Source: Nocardia lijiangensis NBRC 108240
GTDB lineage: Bacteria; Actinomycetota; Actinomycetes; Mycobacteriales; Mycobacteriaceae
Reading direction: 5' to 3'
Length of the DNA: 64,000 nucleotides
Assembly (NCBI RefSeq): GCF_001613045.1
Contig: NZ_BDBP01000042.1
Location: forward strand, 1 to 64,000
Shown piece by piece: positions 1 through 12,100 of the stretch; within the stretch, counting starts at the first letter, position 1, and every line of letters starts with the position of its first letter. A model generated the notes under the pieces. The model made no database searches. It worked only from the letters and a program-made list of their open reading frames with translations, and was not told the origin of the DNA. The position numbers were made by a program, and so were the translations under genes.

Positions 1-3000
1 CGGTATCCACTGCGCCCAGTGCCACGCCCGTCGACGACCTGCCTTCGGCCAGTTTCGCCAACCCGGATAGCAATTCCGACCGATCGACACCGACCACCAC
101 CGCACGATGCTCGAACCGCGACCGCGTCGTCGCCAGCGACCACCCCACATCGACCGAACCGAGCTCAGGGCACGCCAGCAGATAGGCAAACAGCCGTTTT
201 GCCTGCGCTACCAATGCCTCTCGGCTCCGCCCGGACACCACCCACGGCATCACAGGCAATGGGTGCGCTTCATCGCCGGGGTGGTCCTTCTCGATGGTGC
301 CCGGAATACGAGTCGCCGGATCGACCGGTGCTTGTTCCAGTACGACATGAGCGTTGGTGCCGGAGATCCCGAACGACGACACGGCGGCCCGGCGCGGTCG
401 CCCGATATCGGGCCACGGCCGCTGCTCGGTCAGCAGCGCGAGCCCGCCCGCGCGCCAATCCACATGCGGTGTCGGCGCGTCCACATGCAAGGTCTCGGGC
501 ACTATGCCGTGCCGCATGGCCTGCACCATCTTGATGATCCCGGCCATGCCGGCCGCGGCCTGCGTATGACCGATATTCGACTTGATCGATCCCAGCCACA
601 GTGGCCGATCGTCCGGACGGTCCCGCCCATAGGTCGCCGACAGCGCCTGGGCCTCGATCGGATCACCCAACCGAGTCCCTGTCCCGTGTGCCTCGACCAC
701 GTCCACATCGGCGGCACCGACACCAGCATTCGCGAGGGCCTGACGGATGACGCGCTGCTGCGACGGACCGTTCGGCGCGGTCAAACCATTCGACGCACCA
801 TCCTGATTCACCGCGCTGCCCCGAACCACCGCCAACACCGGATGCCCGAGACGCCGCGCATCCGAAAGCCGCTCCACCACAAGCACGCCGACACCCTCCG
901 ACCATCCGGTGCCGTCCGCTGCTTCGGCGAACGGCTTGCACCGGCCATCCGGGGCCAAGCCACGCTGGCGGGAGAATTCGACAAAGGGCTCCGGCGTGGC
1001 CATCACGGTGACCCCACCGGCCAATGCCAGCGTGCATTCACCCGAGCGCAGCGCCGCCATGGCCTGGTGCAGGGCAACCAGACTCGACGAGCATGCCGTG
1101 TCCACCGACACCGCGGGCCCCTCCAGGCCGAGCGCATACGACACCCGCCCCGACACCACACTCGACGCGGTGCCCGTCAACAAGTAGCCCTCGGCACCGG
1201 TCTCGCTGCCCGTGCCTGCCCACACATTGCCGTAGCCCTGGACCGACACCCCGACGAATACGCCGGTGTTACTGCCGCGCAAGGAGCCCGGTTCGATGCC
1301 CGCGTGTTCGATTGCTTCCCAGCATGTTTCGAGGAGCATTCGCTGTTGCGGATCCATGGCCACGGCTTCGCGGGGGCTGATCCCGAAGAACGCCGCATCG
1401 AATTCGCCCGCGTCGGGCAGGAAGCCGCCCTCCCGGACATACGACTTGCCTGCCGCCGCCGGATCCGGATCGAACAGTCCTGCCACATCCCAACCCCGAT
1501 CGGCCGGGAACCCGGAGACCGCGTCCCGTCCATCGGCCACAAGGTGCCACAGCTCATCAGGCGAGGTCACACCGCCGGGGAAGCGACACCCGATCCCCAC
1601 GATGGCCACCGGCTCGGTGGAGACCGCGACCATCGGCGCCGTCGTCACGTCCGCAGGCCGTCCGGTCAGCTGACGGTTCAGATAGGCTGCGACGGCGGCG
1701 GCGGTCGGGTAGTCGAAGACGAGAGTCGTGGGAAGTGCGAGCCCGGTCACGGTTTTGAGCCGGTTGCGGGCATCCACGGCGGTGAGCGAATCGAAACCCA
1801 GCTCCTGGAAGTTGCGATCTGCTGCCACCGCATCGGCCCCCGTGTGGCCCAGGACCGCTGCGACCTCGCTCCGTACCAGATCGAGCAGCACCCGCAATTG
1901 TTCGGCCTCGGCCAACCCGGCCAACCGTGCCTGCCATGCCGATTCAGGACTGCCTGTTTCAGTGTTGTTCGTCCATACCGATTCGGGTACCAACTCGCGC
2001 AGTAGCGGCGCGACCGTTCCCGCCCGCGCGGTCAGGGCCGCCGGATCGAATCGGGCAGCAACCACTGCGGCCCGGGGCTGGTTCAGGGCGGCGTCGAACA
2101 ACGACAGTCCCTGCCCGATCGACAATCCCAGCACACCACCACGGGTCATCCGCGCGGTATCGGAATCACCCAGACGCCCGGTCATTCCGATCCTCGACGA
2201 CCACAGGCCCCACGCAATGGATGTGGCCACCAAGTCATGTGTCCGACGGAGCGCGGCCAAGCCGTCCAGGAAGGCATTCGCCGCCGCATAGTTGCCTTGG
2301 CCCGGCGCGCCCAACACCCCGGCCACCGAGGAAAACATCACGAACATCGCCAGATCCAGATCCCGGGTCAGCTCGTGCAGATGCCACGCCGTGTCTGCCT
2401 TCGCGGCCAGCGCCACGTCCATCCGCTCCGGCGTCAACGACCCGATCACACCGTCATCGAGCACAGCCGCCGCATGCACCACACCCACCAACGGCAACTC
2501 AGCAGGAACCTCGGTCAACAAGCGTGCTACCGCATCGCGATCCGACACATCACAGGCCACAACCTTCACCCGAGCCCCCAACCCGGTCAGCTCCCCGACC
2601 AATTCCTCCGTCCCCACCGCAGCCATCCCCCGACGGCTCACCAAGATCAGCGACTCGACACCACACTCGACCACCAAATGCCGAGCCACCACCGCGCCCA
2701 AACCACCCGTGCCACCGGTGATCAACACCGTCCCTCCGGCAAGCGTGACCGCCTCCCGCTCCCTATCGCGGTCGTCTGCTCGGACCAGCCGGGCCGCGTA
2801 CAGCGCACCTTTGCGCCGGACCACCTGGGGCTCCCCGCATGCCGATACCGCCGAGACGATGTCCGTCAGATCAGCGCGGCCCGTTGATTCATCTATGTCG
2901 GCGAGCACGATCCGACCGGGATCCTCCGATTGCGCCGACCGCACCAAACCCCAGACCGCCGATCCGGCGAGATCCGTGACATTCTCATCAGCGACATCCG

Positions 3001-6000
3001 CCGCGCCGCACGTCAGGACCAGCAACGTGCTCGACGCGAATCGCTCTTCGCTCGAAAATGCCTGTAGCGCAGCCAGTGCCCGGTGGGTCGTGACGTGCGT
3101 GGCGGCAAGGACATCGGCCGCTTCGCCACGTCGGCAGTCGAGCACGACCAGCGACGGCAGCGCGTCCGAGCCGAGTTCCTCGGTCGCGGATTCGATTTCG
3201 GTCCACTCGATGAACGACCTCGACGCCGTGTCCGCGGGCGCCGGTATCTCGATCCACCGCACGGTATGCAGTTGGTCGGCGGCCAAGGGCCCCGCGTCCG
3301 CCGGTCGGGCCTTCGGGACCAGCCAGTACCGCTGCCGCTGGAAGGCATACGTCGGCAGGGCCACTTGGCGCGGTGCGGTTCCCGCGAATACGGCGTCCCA
3401 GTCGACAGTGTCACCGGACACGAACAGCCGTGCCGTCGCGGCCAGTGGCGCGAGGGCCTCCACACGGTCCTTGCGCAGGGCTGGCGCCACCACAACATCC
3501 GCACGATCGGCACACTGCTCGATCAAGCTGGTCAAGCCTCCATCGGGACCAACTATTACGAATCTGGTCGCGCCCGCCTCCCGCAGCGCACGTACTCCAT
3601 CGGCGAAGCGCACCGTCTCCCGCACGTGCCGCACCCAATACTCCGGTGACAGCAACTCCGAACCCGCCACCGCACCAGTCACATTCGAAACAACCGGAAT
3701 GGCCGGGTCGCCGAATGACAAATCACCGACGACCTCGGCGAACTTCGCCAGCATCGGCTCCATCAACGGTGAGTGGAACGCATGCGACACCCGTAGCCAG
3801 CTCACCCGCCTCCCCGTGAGAGCGAAGCGATCCACTATGGCGGACACTGCCTCCCGGACACCGGACACCACCACCGAACCAGGCCCGTTCACCGCCGCAA
3901 CCGCCACCTCATCGGTCAGCAACGGCAACACCTCCGCCTCGGTAGCCGCGACCACCGCCATCGCCCCACCCGCGGGCAACGCGTGCATCAACCGGCCCCT
4001 CGCCGCCACCAACACCACCGCATCGTCCAACGACAACGCACCCGCGACATGCGCCGCCGTCACCTCACCTACCGAATGACCACACACGAAATCCGGTCGC
4101 ACACCCCAGGATTCGAGCAATCGAAACAAGGCGACACCCACCGCGAACAACCCCGCCTGCGCAAACACCGTGGCATCCAACGCCTCCGCGTCCGAACCCC
4201 AGATGACGTCTCGCACCGAACGCTCGAGCTCCACATCCAACCGCGCGACAACCTCATCGAAGGCAGTCGCGAACACCGGGTGCGCCGCATACACGCTGCG
4301 GCCCATGCCGAGCCACTGCGCCCCCTGGCCAGGAAACACCAGAGCAGTCTTGCCCGGCGCGCCCACCACACCGTGCACTACTCCGTCTGACGGAGTCCCC
4401 GCCGCCAATGCCCGCAGACCCGACAGCAATTGCGCGCGGTCGGCTCCCATCACCACCGCACGGTGCGCGAACCGCGACCGCGTCGTCACCAGCGACCACC
4501 CCACATCCGCGGGCGTCGAATCCGAGCTTTGCCGGGTCCACTCCGACAACCGTGCCGCCTGCGCCGCCAAAGCCTCGTGACTCCGCGCCGACAGCACCCA
4601 TGGCACCACCGAGAGCTCGCCGCCACCGGAACCTCTGGAATCGGCGGGGTCGGGGATCGCCGAGCCCGCCGCAGGCGCCTGCTCCAAGATCACGTGCGCG
4701 TTGGTGCCGCTCACTCCGAACGACGAAACGGCAGACCTGCGCGGACGGTCCCCGACATGCCATTCCCGTTGCTCGACAAGGAGTTCCACCCGCCCGCTGT
4801 CCCAATCGACGCGCGACGACGGTGAATCCACATGCAGTGTCGGCGGCAGCACGCCCCGCCGCAGTGCCTCCACCATCTTGATCACCCCGGCCACACCCGC
4901 CGCGGCTTGCGTGTGACCGATATTCGACTTGATCGAACCCAGCCACAACGGGTCACCCGATTCCCGGCCCTGCCCATAGGTGGCCAAGAGAGCTTGCGCC
5001 TCGATCGGGTCACCCAAGGTCGTTCCGGTCCCGTGCGCTTCCACCACATCGACTTCGGCGGCCGACACTCCGGCGTTCTCCAACGCACGGCGGATCACCC
5101 GCTGTTGCGACGGTCCATTCGGCGCGGTCAACCCATTCGACGCACCATCCTGATTCACCGCACTGCCGCGAATCACCGCCAACACCGGATGCCCGTTGCG
5201 CCGGGCCTCCGAAAGACGCTCCAGCACCAGCACTCCCGCGCCCTCGGACCATCCCGTGCCGTCAGCGGACTCCGCGAACGGCTTGCATCGCCCATCAGGT
5301 GCCAGGCCCCGCTGCCGGGAGAACTCCACGAACGCGGCCGGTGTGGCCATGACGGTCACACCACCGGCCAAGGCCAGCGAGCACTCATCCGAACGCAGTG
5401 CGGCCACCGCCTGATGCAGCGCAACCAACGACGACGAGCACGCCGTATCCACCGACACCGCCGGTCCTTCCAGGCCGAGCACATACGACAAACGCCCCGA
5501 CACCACACTGGACGCCGTCCCGGTCATCAGGTGCCCCTCGACACCGTCACCGACCTGCACGCCCACCCCGTACCCGGACCCGACCACGCCGACGAAGACA
5601 CCGGTATCGCTGCCACGCAGTGACGTCGGCGTGATTCGCGCGTCTTCGAGTGCTTCCCAGCATGTTTCGAGCAACAGCCGCTGCTGTGGATCCATGGCCG
5701 CGGCCTCGCGCGGACTGATCCCGAAGAATCCGGCGTCGAATTCGGCGGCCGCATCGACGAAGCCGCCTTCGCGCACGTACGACTTGCCCACCGCTGCCGG
5801 ATCCGGATCGAACAGACCCGCCACGTCCCAGCCGCGGTCGCCGGGGAATTCGGACACCGCGTCCCGGCCCTGGGCTACCAGATCCCACAGATCCGACGCG
5901 GAGGCGACACCGCCGGGGAAACGACAGCCCACACCCACGATCGCCACCGGCTCGGGCGTGCGTGCCTCGAGATCGGCCACCCGGCGACGGCTCTCCCGCA

Positions 6001-6052
6001 GATCCGCGGTCACGCGGCGCAGCAGGTACTGGAGCTTTTCCTCATTCGTCAT
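1..6052 (-). CDS. Modular type I polyketide synthase, module 4 and start of module 5 (partial, runs off left edge)
   Basis: This is the third gene of the assembly line; about 2017 residues are visible. It begins MTNEEKLQYLLRRV, an N-terminal coiled-coil docking segment. Order: KS (Cys at about residue 205, in DTACSSS), AT (GHSVGE near 657, HAFH near 757, both malonyl-CoA signatures), KR (TGGTGGLGA near 1112, NYAAANAF near 1252) and ACP (LGFDSLTAVD near 1420). A second KS follows (from about 1480, Cys about 1649) and the sequence ends before the next AT core. No DH or ER lies between AT and KR, so module 4 should leave a beta-hydroxyl. The KR carries the LDD motif of B-type ketoreductases. It sits 56 bp downstream of the preceding PKS gene on the same strand. 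The AT specificity is read from motifs and not tested. Confidence 0.95.
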   Translation of the reverse strand, partial: MTNEEKLQYLLRRVTADLRESRRRVADLEARTPEPVAIVGVGCRFPGGVASASDLWDLVAQGRDAVSEFPGDRGWDVAGLFDPDPAAVGKSYVREGGFVDAAAEFDAGFFGISPREAAAMDPQQRLLLETCWEALEDARITPTSLRGSDTGVFVGVVGSGYGVGVQVGDGVEGHLMTGTASSVVSGRLSYVLGLEGPAVSVDTACSSSLVALHQAVAALRSDECSLALAGGVTVMATPAAFVEFSRQRGLAPDGRCKPFAESADGTGWSEGAGVLVLERLSEARRNGHPVLAVIRGSAVNQDGASNGLTAPNGPSQQRVIRRALENAGVSAAEVDVVEAHGTGTTLGDPIEAQALLATYGQGRESGDPLWLGSIKSNIGHTQAAAGVAGVIKMVEALRRGVLPPTLHVDSPSSRVDWDSGRVELLVEQREWHVGDRPRRSAVSSFGVSGTNAHVILEQAPAAGSAIPDPADSRGSGGGELSVVPWVLSARSHEALAAQAARLSEWTRQSSDSTPADVGWSLVTTRSRFAHRAVVMGADRAQLLSGLRALAAGTPSDGVVHGVVGAPGKTALVFPGQGAQWLGMGRSVYAAHPVFATAFDEVVARLDVELERSVRDVIWGSDAEALDATVFAQAGLFAVGVALFRLLESWGVRPDFVCGHSVGEVTAAHVAGALSLDDAVVLVAARGRLMHALPAGGAMAVVAATEAEVLPLLTDEVAVAAVNGPGSVVVSGVREAVSAIVDRFALTGRRVSWLRVSHAFHSPLMEPMLAKFAEVVGDLSFGDPAIPVVSNVTGAVAGSELLSPEYWVRHVRETVRFADGVRALREAGATRFVIVGPDGGLTSLIEQCADRADVVVAPALRKDRVEALAPLAATARLFVSGDTVDWDAVFAGTAPRQVALPTYAFQRQRYWLVPKARPADAGPLAADQLHTVRWIEIPAPADTASRSFIEWTEIESATEELGSDALPSLVVLDCRRGEAADVLAATHVTTHRALAALQAFSSEERFASSTLLVLTCGAADVADENVTDLAGSAVWGLVRSAQSEDPGRIVLADIDESTGRADLTDIVSAVSACGEPQVVRRKGALYAARLVRADDRDREREAVTLAGGTVLITGGTGGLGAVVARHLVVECGVESLILVSRRGMAAVGTEELVGELTGLGARVKVVACDVSDRDAVARLLTEVPAELPLVGVVHAAAVLDDGVIGSLTPERMDVALAAKADTAWHLHELTRDLDLAMFVMFSSVAGVLGAPGQGNYAAANAFLDGLAALRRTHDLVATSIAWGLWSSRIGMTGRLGDSDTARMTRGGVLGLSIGQGLSLFDAALNQPRAAVVAARFDPAALTARAGTVAPLLRELVPESVWTNNTETGSPESAWQARLAGLAEAEQLRVLLDLVRSEVAAVLGHTGADAVAADRNFQELGFDSLTAVDARNRLKTVTGLALPTTLVFDYPTAAAVAAYLNRQLTGRPADVTTAPMVAVSTEPVAIVGIGCRFPGGVTSPDELWHLVADGRDAVSGFPADRGWDVAGLFDPDPAAAGKSYVREGGFLPDAGEFDAAFFGISPREAVAMDPQQRMLLETCWEAIEHAGIEPGSLRGSNTGVFVGVSVQGYGNVWAGTGSETGAEGYLLTGTASSVVSGRVSYALGLEGPAVSVDTACSSSLVALHQAMAALRSGECTLALAGGVTVMATPEPFVEFSRQRGLAPDGRCKPFAEAADGTGWSEGVGVLVVERLSDARRLGHPVLAVVRGSAVNQDGASNGLTAPNGPSQQRVIRQALANAGVGAADVDVVEAHGTGTRLGDPIEAQALSATYGRDRPDDRPLWLGSIKSNIGHTQAAAGMAGIIKMVQAMRHGIVPETLHVDAPTPHVDWRAGGLALLTEQRPWPDIGRPRRAAVSSFGISGTNAHVVLEQAPVDPATRIPGTIEKDHPGDEAHPLPVMPWVVSGRSREALVAQAKRLFAYLLACPELGSVDVGWSLATTRSRFEHRAVVVGVDRSELLSGLAKLAEGRSSTGVALGAVDT

Positions 6053-6108
6053 GGGTCCATCGCCTTCTCGGAGATCTACGCGGTCCGCGGGGCTGATTTC
6101 CCTACCGC

Positions 6109-9100
6109 TCATGAGATGCCGAATTCGTCACGCAGGACATCGAAGACATCGTGGTCGTCCATCGACATCAGCTCCGAGAGTCCGCCGCCGTCGTGGTCCG
6201 CGGCCGGGTGGACGTCCGATACCGGGTTCGCCAGTTTCGCGAGTCTGCGCCGCACCTCGTCGAGCAGGCTTCGGTCGGCCGCTATCGACACCATCGCCGC
6301 TTCCAGGTCGTCCACCATGGTCATCACGGTCGATCCATTGCCCAGCAACGCTTCTCGGATATGCCGCGCGAGCAGGGCGGGTGTCGGATGGTCGAAGACC
6401 GCGGTCGCCGGTAGCCGCAGCCCGGTGGCCTTGTTCAGCCGGGTACGCAGCTCGACCGCGGTGAGCGAGTCGAAGCCGAGGTCGCGGAAGGCTTGTTCGG
6501 CATCGAGTTCATCGGTGGTGGTGTGGCCGAGTACAGCCGCAGTGTGGGCCCCGATCAGCCGCACGATGGTCGCGCGCTGTTCGTCGTCGGGCAGGTCTAC
6601 CAGCCGTGCGGCGAATCCGGCGTCCGATACCAGCTGCTGCGACGCGCCCTCTGCCGCCAACAGTTGCGCGACCGCGGGCAGGCCGTGCAATAGGGGACGC
6701 GGACGCGCGATGGCGAGGGCCGGGTAGAACCGCGACCAGTCGACGTCGGCCACGACCAAGGTCGTCTCCTCGGCGGTGATGGCCTGGTGCAGCGCGGCGG
6801 TCGCGAGCTCGGCGGGCATCGAGATCAGCCCGAGTCGATCGAACTGGCTGCTCGTATCGGCGTCGATCGGGTCACCGCCGGCCACCATGCCCCAGGCGAT
6901 CGTCATTGCGGGCATGCCTGCGCCGCGGCGGTATTCGCCGAGGGCGTCGAGGTAGGCGCTGCCCGCAGCGTCAGCGGCTCGGCCACCGGCACCCCAGACT
7001 CCGGCGCCGGACGAGAACGACACCAGCGCAACCTCCCTGCCACGCTCGGCGAGGAGTTCGTCGAGTACCCTCGCCCCGATCACTTTCTCCGCCACTGCCT
7101 CGGCAAACGAGGCGACCTCCAGTTCATCGACCGATCTGTCGAATGTCGTTGCTGTGGTATGGAATACGGCAGTCAACGGATGCTCGGCGGAAATGCCGTC
7201 CAGAATGCGGGTCAGCGCGGGCCGATCGGTGAGGTCATCGGTGACGGTCCGTACGGGTGTCCCGCTGGCCTCGAGTTCCGCGGCCAGCTCCGCTACGGCC
7301 GCCGCGTCGCGATCGCCGGTGACCACGACGAGGCGCGCCGTGCCGAATCCGGCCAGCCACCGCGCAGTGTGCGCACCCAGCCAGTCTGCACCGAGCGTGA
7401 TCAGGATGGTGCCCGTCGGTGTCCACGCCGACGACTGCGCGGTCGTCGCCGGCACGGGCACCAACCGCCTCAGGTACACCCCGGAAGGCCGCACCGCGAC
7501 CTGATCTTCATCCTCGGCGCCCGCCACGACGGCGGCGCAGACACGATCCCAGGTGCGCCCGTCGATCGTGGCGGGGAGATCGATCAATCCGCCCCAGCGA
7601 GCGGGGTGCTCCAGTGCCACAACCCGGCCGAGGCCCCACACCGCCGCCTGTGCCGGATCTGTGAGGACATCCGGCGCGCCGACCGATACCGCTCCGCTCG
7701 TCACGCACCACAGCGGCCGTTCCAGTCCGGCGTCGCCCATACCTTGCACCAAGCCGAGCGTCCCGGCCACACCCACCGACAGCGCAGGCGACGCCGAGAG
7801 CGGGCGCGAAACGGTCGACAGCAGCGACACCACCCCCGCGACAACATCCGTCCCGCCCATCGAATTCGCTACCGTGTCGAGGAGCCGAGCCCGCCACTGC
7901 GCGCGGTCACCGACCGAGGCGTCGTCAGGCGCCGTGACGACAACGACATCGGCACCGCGTGCCCGCAGCGCCGCGGCGCACTGTTCGGTTGTCGCGGCCC
8001 TGTCGCCTTCGTGGGGCGCAACGAGCAACCAGGTCCCCGCCGCGACCGCGACGTCGCTGTCGGTGCCGGATTTCCACCCGACCCGGTACCGCCATCCATC
8101 CACCGTGGCGCGGGCCTGTTGTGCCTTGCGCCACGACCGCAGCGCGGGCAGCACCGGCAGCCATGCTTCGGCGGCAACCTCGCCGGAGCCGGTGGTGAGC
8201 CTGTTCGCCAACTCCTGTGTGTCACCCTGCTCCACCAACCGCCAGAAATGCTCGTCCACGCCATCCGACGCGGTCGAGCTTGGTTCGGCACCTGCGGCGA
8301 ACCAGAACCGCTGGCGTTGGAAGGCATACGTAGGCAATGGCACTCGCCGCCCGGCCAGCCCGATATCCGATAGTGCGCTCGCCCAGTCGATATCGATACC
8401 GGTGGTGCACAGTTCGGTCGCGGTGCCGAGCAGGCGTTCACTGTCGTTCTCCGCACGTCGCAGACTGCCCACTACCACAGCGGGTTCCGCTGCCGTGTCG
8501 AGAGTTTCGGCGATCCCCGAGACGAGTACCGGATGGGGGGAGACCTCCAGGAACGTGCGGTGCCCAGCACGGGCCAGCGCGGCGACCGCGTCATGAAAAC
8601 GAACGGTGCTGCGTAGGTTGGCGAACCAGTACGACGCATCGAGCGCCGCCGTGTCGATCTGCCCGCCGGTGACGGTCGAATAGAACGGCACTTCTCCCTG
8701 CTGTGGTTCGATCACCGCCAGCTGCTCGACCAGCGCTTGTTCGATCTGGTCGACGTGCGCCGAGTGCGACGCATAGTTCACCGGGATTCGCCTGCACCGG
8801 ATCTCCTGCTCGGTCAGCATTCGTTCGATGTCGTCGAGGGCCTGCGCCGGGCCCGACAACACCACGGTGTCGGGTCCGTTGACCGCTGCGATCGACACCT
8901 GATCCGCGCCGCGCCACGTGCCGAGACGCACATGGACGTCGGCCTCCGGCAATGCGACCGACAGCATGCCGCCGTCACCGGCGAGTTCTCGCAGTGCGCT
9001 GCTACGCACCGCGACTACGTGCGCCGCCTCGCGCAGCGATAGCGCACCCGCCACACAGGCCGCGGCGATCTCCCCCTGGGAGTGCCCGACGACCGCCGAC

Positions 9101-12100
9101 GGCGTCACACCCCAGCGCCGCCAGACCGCGGCCAGCGACACCATGACCGCGAACAGCACCGGTTGCACCACATCGACACGGTCGAGTTCCGGTGCGCCCT
9201 CCGCGCCCATCAGCACATCGCGCACCGACCAACCGATCCAGGGTGAGAGAGCGGCGTCACAGTCGGCCAGCCGCTCACGGAACACCGCCGAGTCGGCCAG
9301 CAACACTCGGCCCATCCCGGCCCATTGCGATCCCTGTCCCGGAAATACCCACACGACTCCGGAATCGGGCCGTGGCATCGGGCCGTCGCCGTCGGTTTCT
9401 CCCGAAGCAACCGCACGCAGACCGTCGAGCAGTTCGGCGTGATCCCGGCCGACGACGACCGCGCGATAGGCGAACATCGACCGCGTCGATGCCAACGACC
9501 AACCGACGTCCACCGGATCGACATCACGGTCACGCACGTGCGCGAGCAACCGAGCAGCCTGGGCCCGCAAGGCCGCGCCCGACTTCCCCGACACCACCCA
9601 CGGCACGACCGCTGTCGTCGACCGCGGCGCCGCGGCGGTCGCCGTGGCCATCGATTCGGTCGGCGGTTCCTCCAGGATCACGTGCGCGTTCGTTCCGCTG
9701 ATGCCGAACGATGACACCGCCGCACGCCGTGGCAGTCCTTCGGTTGTCCATTCACGCGGCTCGGTCAACAATTCGACGGCACCGGCCGACCAATCCACGT
9801 GCGGTGAAGGCTGTTCCACGTGCAGGGTCTTCGGCAGCACGCCTCGCCGCATCGCCTCGATCATCTTGATCACCCCGGCGACGCCTGCCGCGGCCTGGGT
9901 GTGACCGATATTCGACTTGATCGATCCCAGCCACAGCGGCCGATCCGCGGGCCGATCCTGTCCGTAGGTCGTCAGCAGTGCCTCGGCCTCGATCGGATCA
10001 CCCAATCTCGTTCCCGTTCCATGGGCCTCGACGACGTCCACTTCGGACGCGGCGACGCCGGCATTCGCCAACGCCTGCCGGATAACCCGTTGCTGCGCAG
10101 GACCGTTGGGGGCGGTCAAACCGTTGCTGGCGCCATCCTGATTCACGGCGCTCCCGCGTACGATCGCCAGCACCGGATGGCCCTGCCGCTGTGCATCGGA
10201 AAGTCGTTCCAGCACAAGCACTCCGACACCCTCCGACCAGCCCGCTCCATCGGCGGCGGCCGAGAACGACTTACAGCGGCCGTCCGGCGACATGACCCGT
10301 TGCCGGGAGAACTCCACGAAGGTCCTCGGTGTCGGCATCACCGTGACCCCGCCCGCCAATGCCAGCGTGCATTCACCTGATCGGAGTGATTGCGCCGCCA
10401 GATGCAACGCCACCAACGACGACGAACAGGCGGTATCCACCGACAGAGCGGGGCCGGTCAAACCCAGGCTGTAGGCAATGCGGCCCGACGCCACACTCGT
10501 CGTGACCCCGGTCAACGACAGCCCGGCCAATTCCGGTGGCACCGTGCCGACCCCGGGCCCGTAATCCTGCGCGATCACCCCGGTGAAGACACCGGTTGTA
10601 CTGCCTCGCAACGACATCGGATCAATCCCCGCGTCCTCCAACGCCTCCCACACCGTCTCCAGCAACAACCGCTGCTGCGGATCCATCCCCAACGCCTCCC
10701 GCGGACTGATCCCGAAGAACCCCGCATCGAACTCCGCGGCGTCATAGAGAAACCCACCCGACACCGCGTAGCTCTTGCCCACCGCATCCGGATCAGAACT
10801 GAACAGACCGAGATCCCACCCGCGATCCACCGGCAGCCCCGACACCACATCTACCCCGTCGGCGACCAACCCCCACAGCCCCTCTGCCGACCCGACGCCG
10901 CCCGGAAAGCGACACCCCACACCAACAATCGCCACAGCGTCGCCATCGGTGCCGACAGTCGACGCCCGCACCGATACGGTAGGACTCACCCTCGACCCGA
11001 ACAGTCCACTCAGGAATTCGGCGAGTTCGGTCACGGTCGGGTGGTCGAACAGGAGCGCGGCCGGTAGCTTGACCCCGAGCAGCTTGGTCAGCCGATTACG
11101 CAATTCGACTGCCGTCAGCGAATCGAACCCCAATTCCTTGAACGCGCGGCCAGCCCCGATAGCTGTCTTCTCATGCCCGAGGACCGCCGCCACCTCACCG
11201 GCTATCAGCTCGCCGAGCAGCACGAGCCGCTGCTCGGCAACGAGACCGGCGAGCCGTTCCCGCCACGACGAACCATGCACTGCCGACCCGATCGCCGTGC
11301 GCCGCACCGGAACCCGCACCAGTCCCCGCAACACGCTCGATACCCCACCGGGATTCGCCCGCAGCGCCGCGGGATCGAGGCGTGCCGGAACGATCACAGA
11401 AGCACCGATTGCCACTGCCTCGTCGAACAACCGCAGACCCTGCTCGGCATCGAGCGCGGCGATCCCGCCGCGCGCCATCCGATCCAGGTCGGCGGCACGA
11501 AGATGACCGGTCATTCCACTGGCCTGCTCCCACAAGCCCCACGCCAGCGATGTCCCCGGCAGTCCGAGACCGCTCCGGTGCCGAGCCAAAGCGTCCAGGA
11601 ACGCATTCCCTGCCGCATAGCCTGCCTGGCCCGCCGTCCCGATCAGCCCGGACAGCGACGAGTAGAGGATGAACCCCGTCAGATCATGATTTCTGGTGAG
11701 TTCGTGCAAGTTCCACGCACCCGCCACCTTCGGCGCCAGCACCCGGTCCACTTGCTCCGCCGACAACGACGTCACCACAGCGTCATCCAGCACGCCCGCG
11801 GCATGGACCACCACCCGCAACGGTCGTTCGCCCGGAACCGCATCCAGCACCACCGACAGTGCTTCCCGATCGGCGACGTCACACGCCGCGACGGTGACAC
11901 TCACCGCACCGAGCTCGACCAACTCCGATCGCAACCCCGCCACCGCCGCGGAACCACCCCGGCTTACCAGCAGTAGGTGCCGAATCCCGTGCTCGGCAAC
12001 CAGGTGGCGAGCCAGCATCGCCCCCAACGCCCCGGACGCCCCGGTGATCAGCACGGTTGCGTCCGGGTCCCAGACCGCGTCCATACCGAGCACGTTCTTC

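Noticed and set aside
107..4079. Long plus-strand open frames opposite the PKS genes (up to 632 and 595 codons)
   Set aside because: They are antisense shadows of high-GC PKS codons, rich in Arg/Pro/His/Thr with no domain content, and the minus strand carries unbroken PKS domains.
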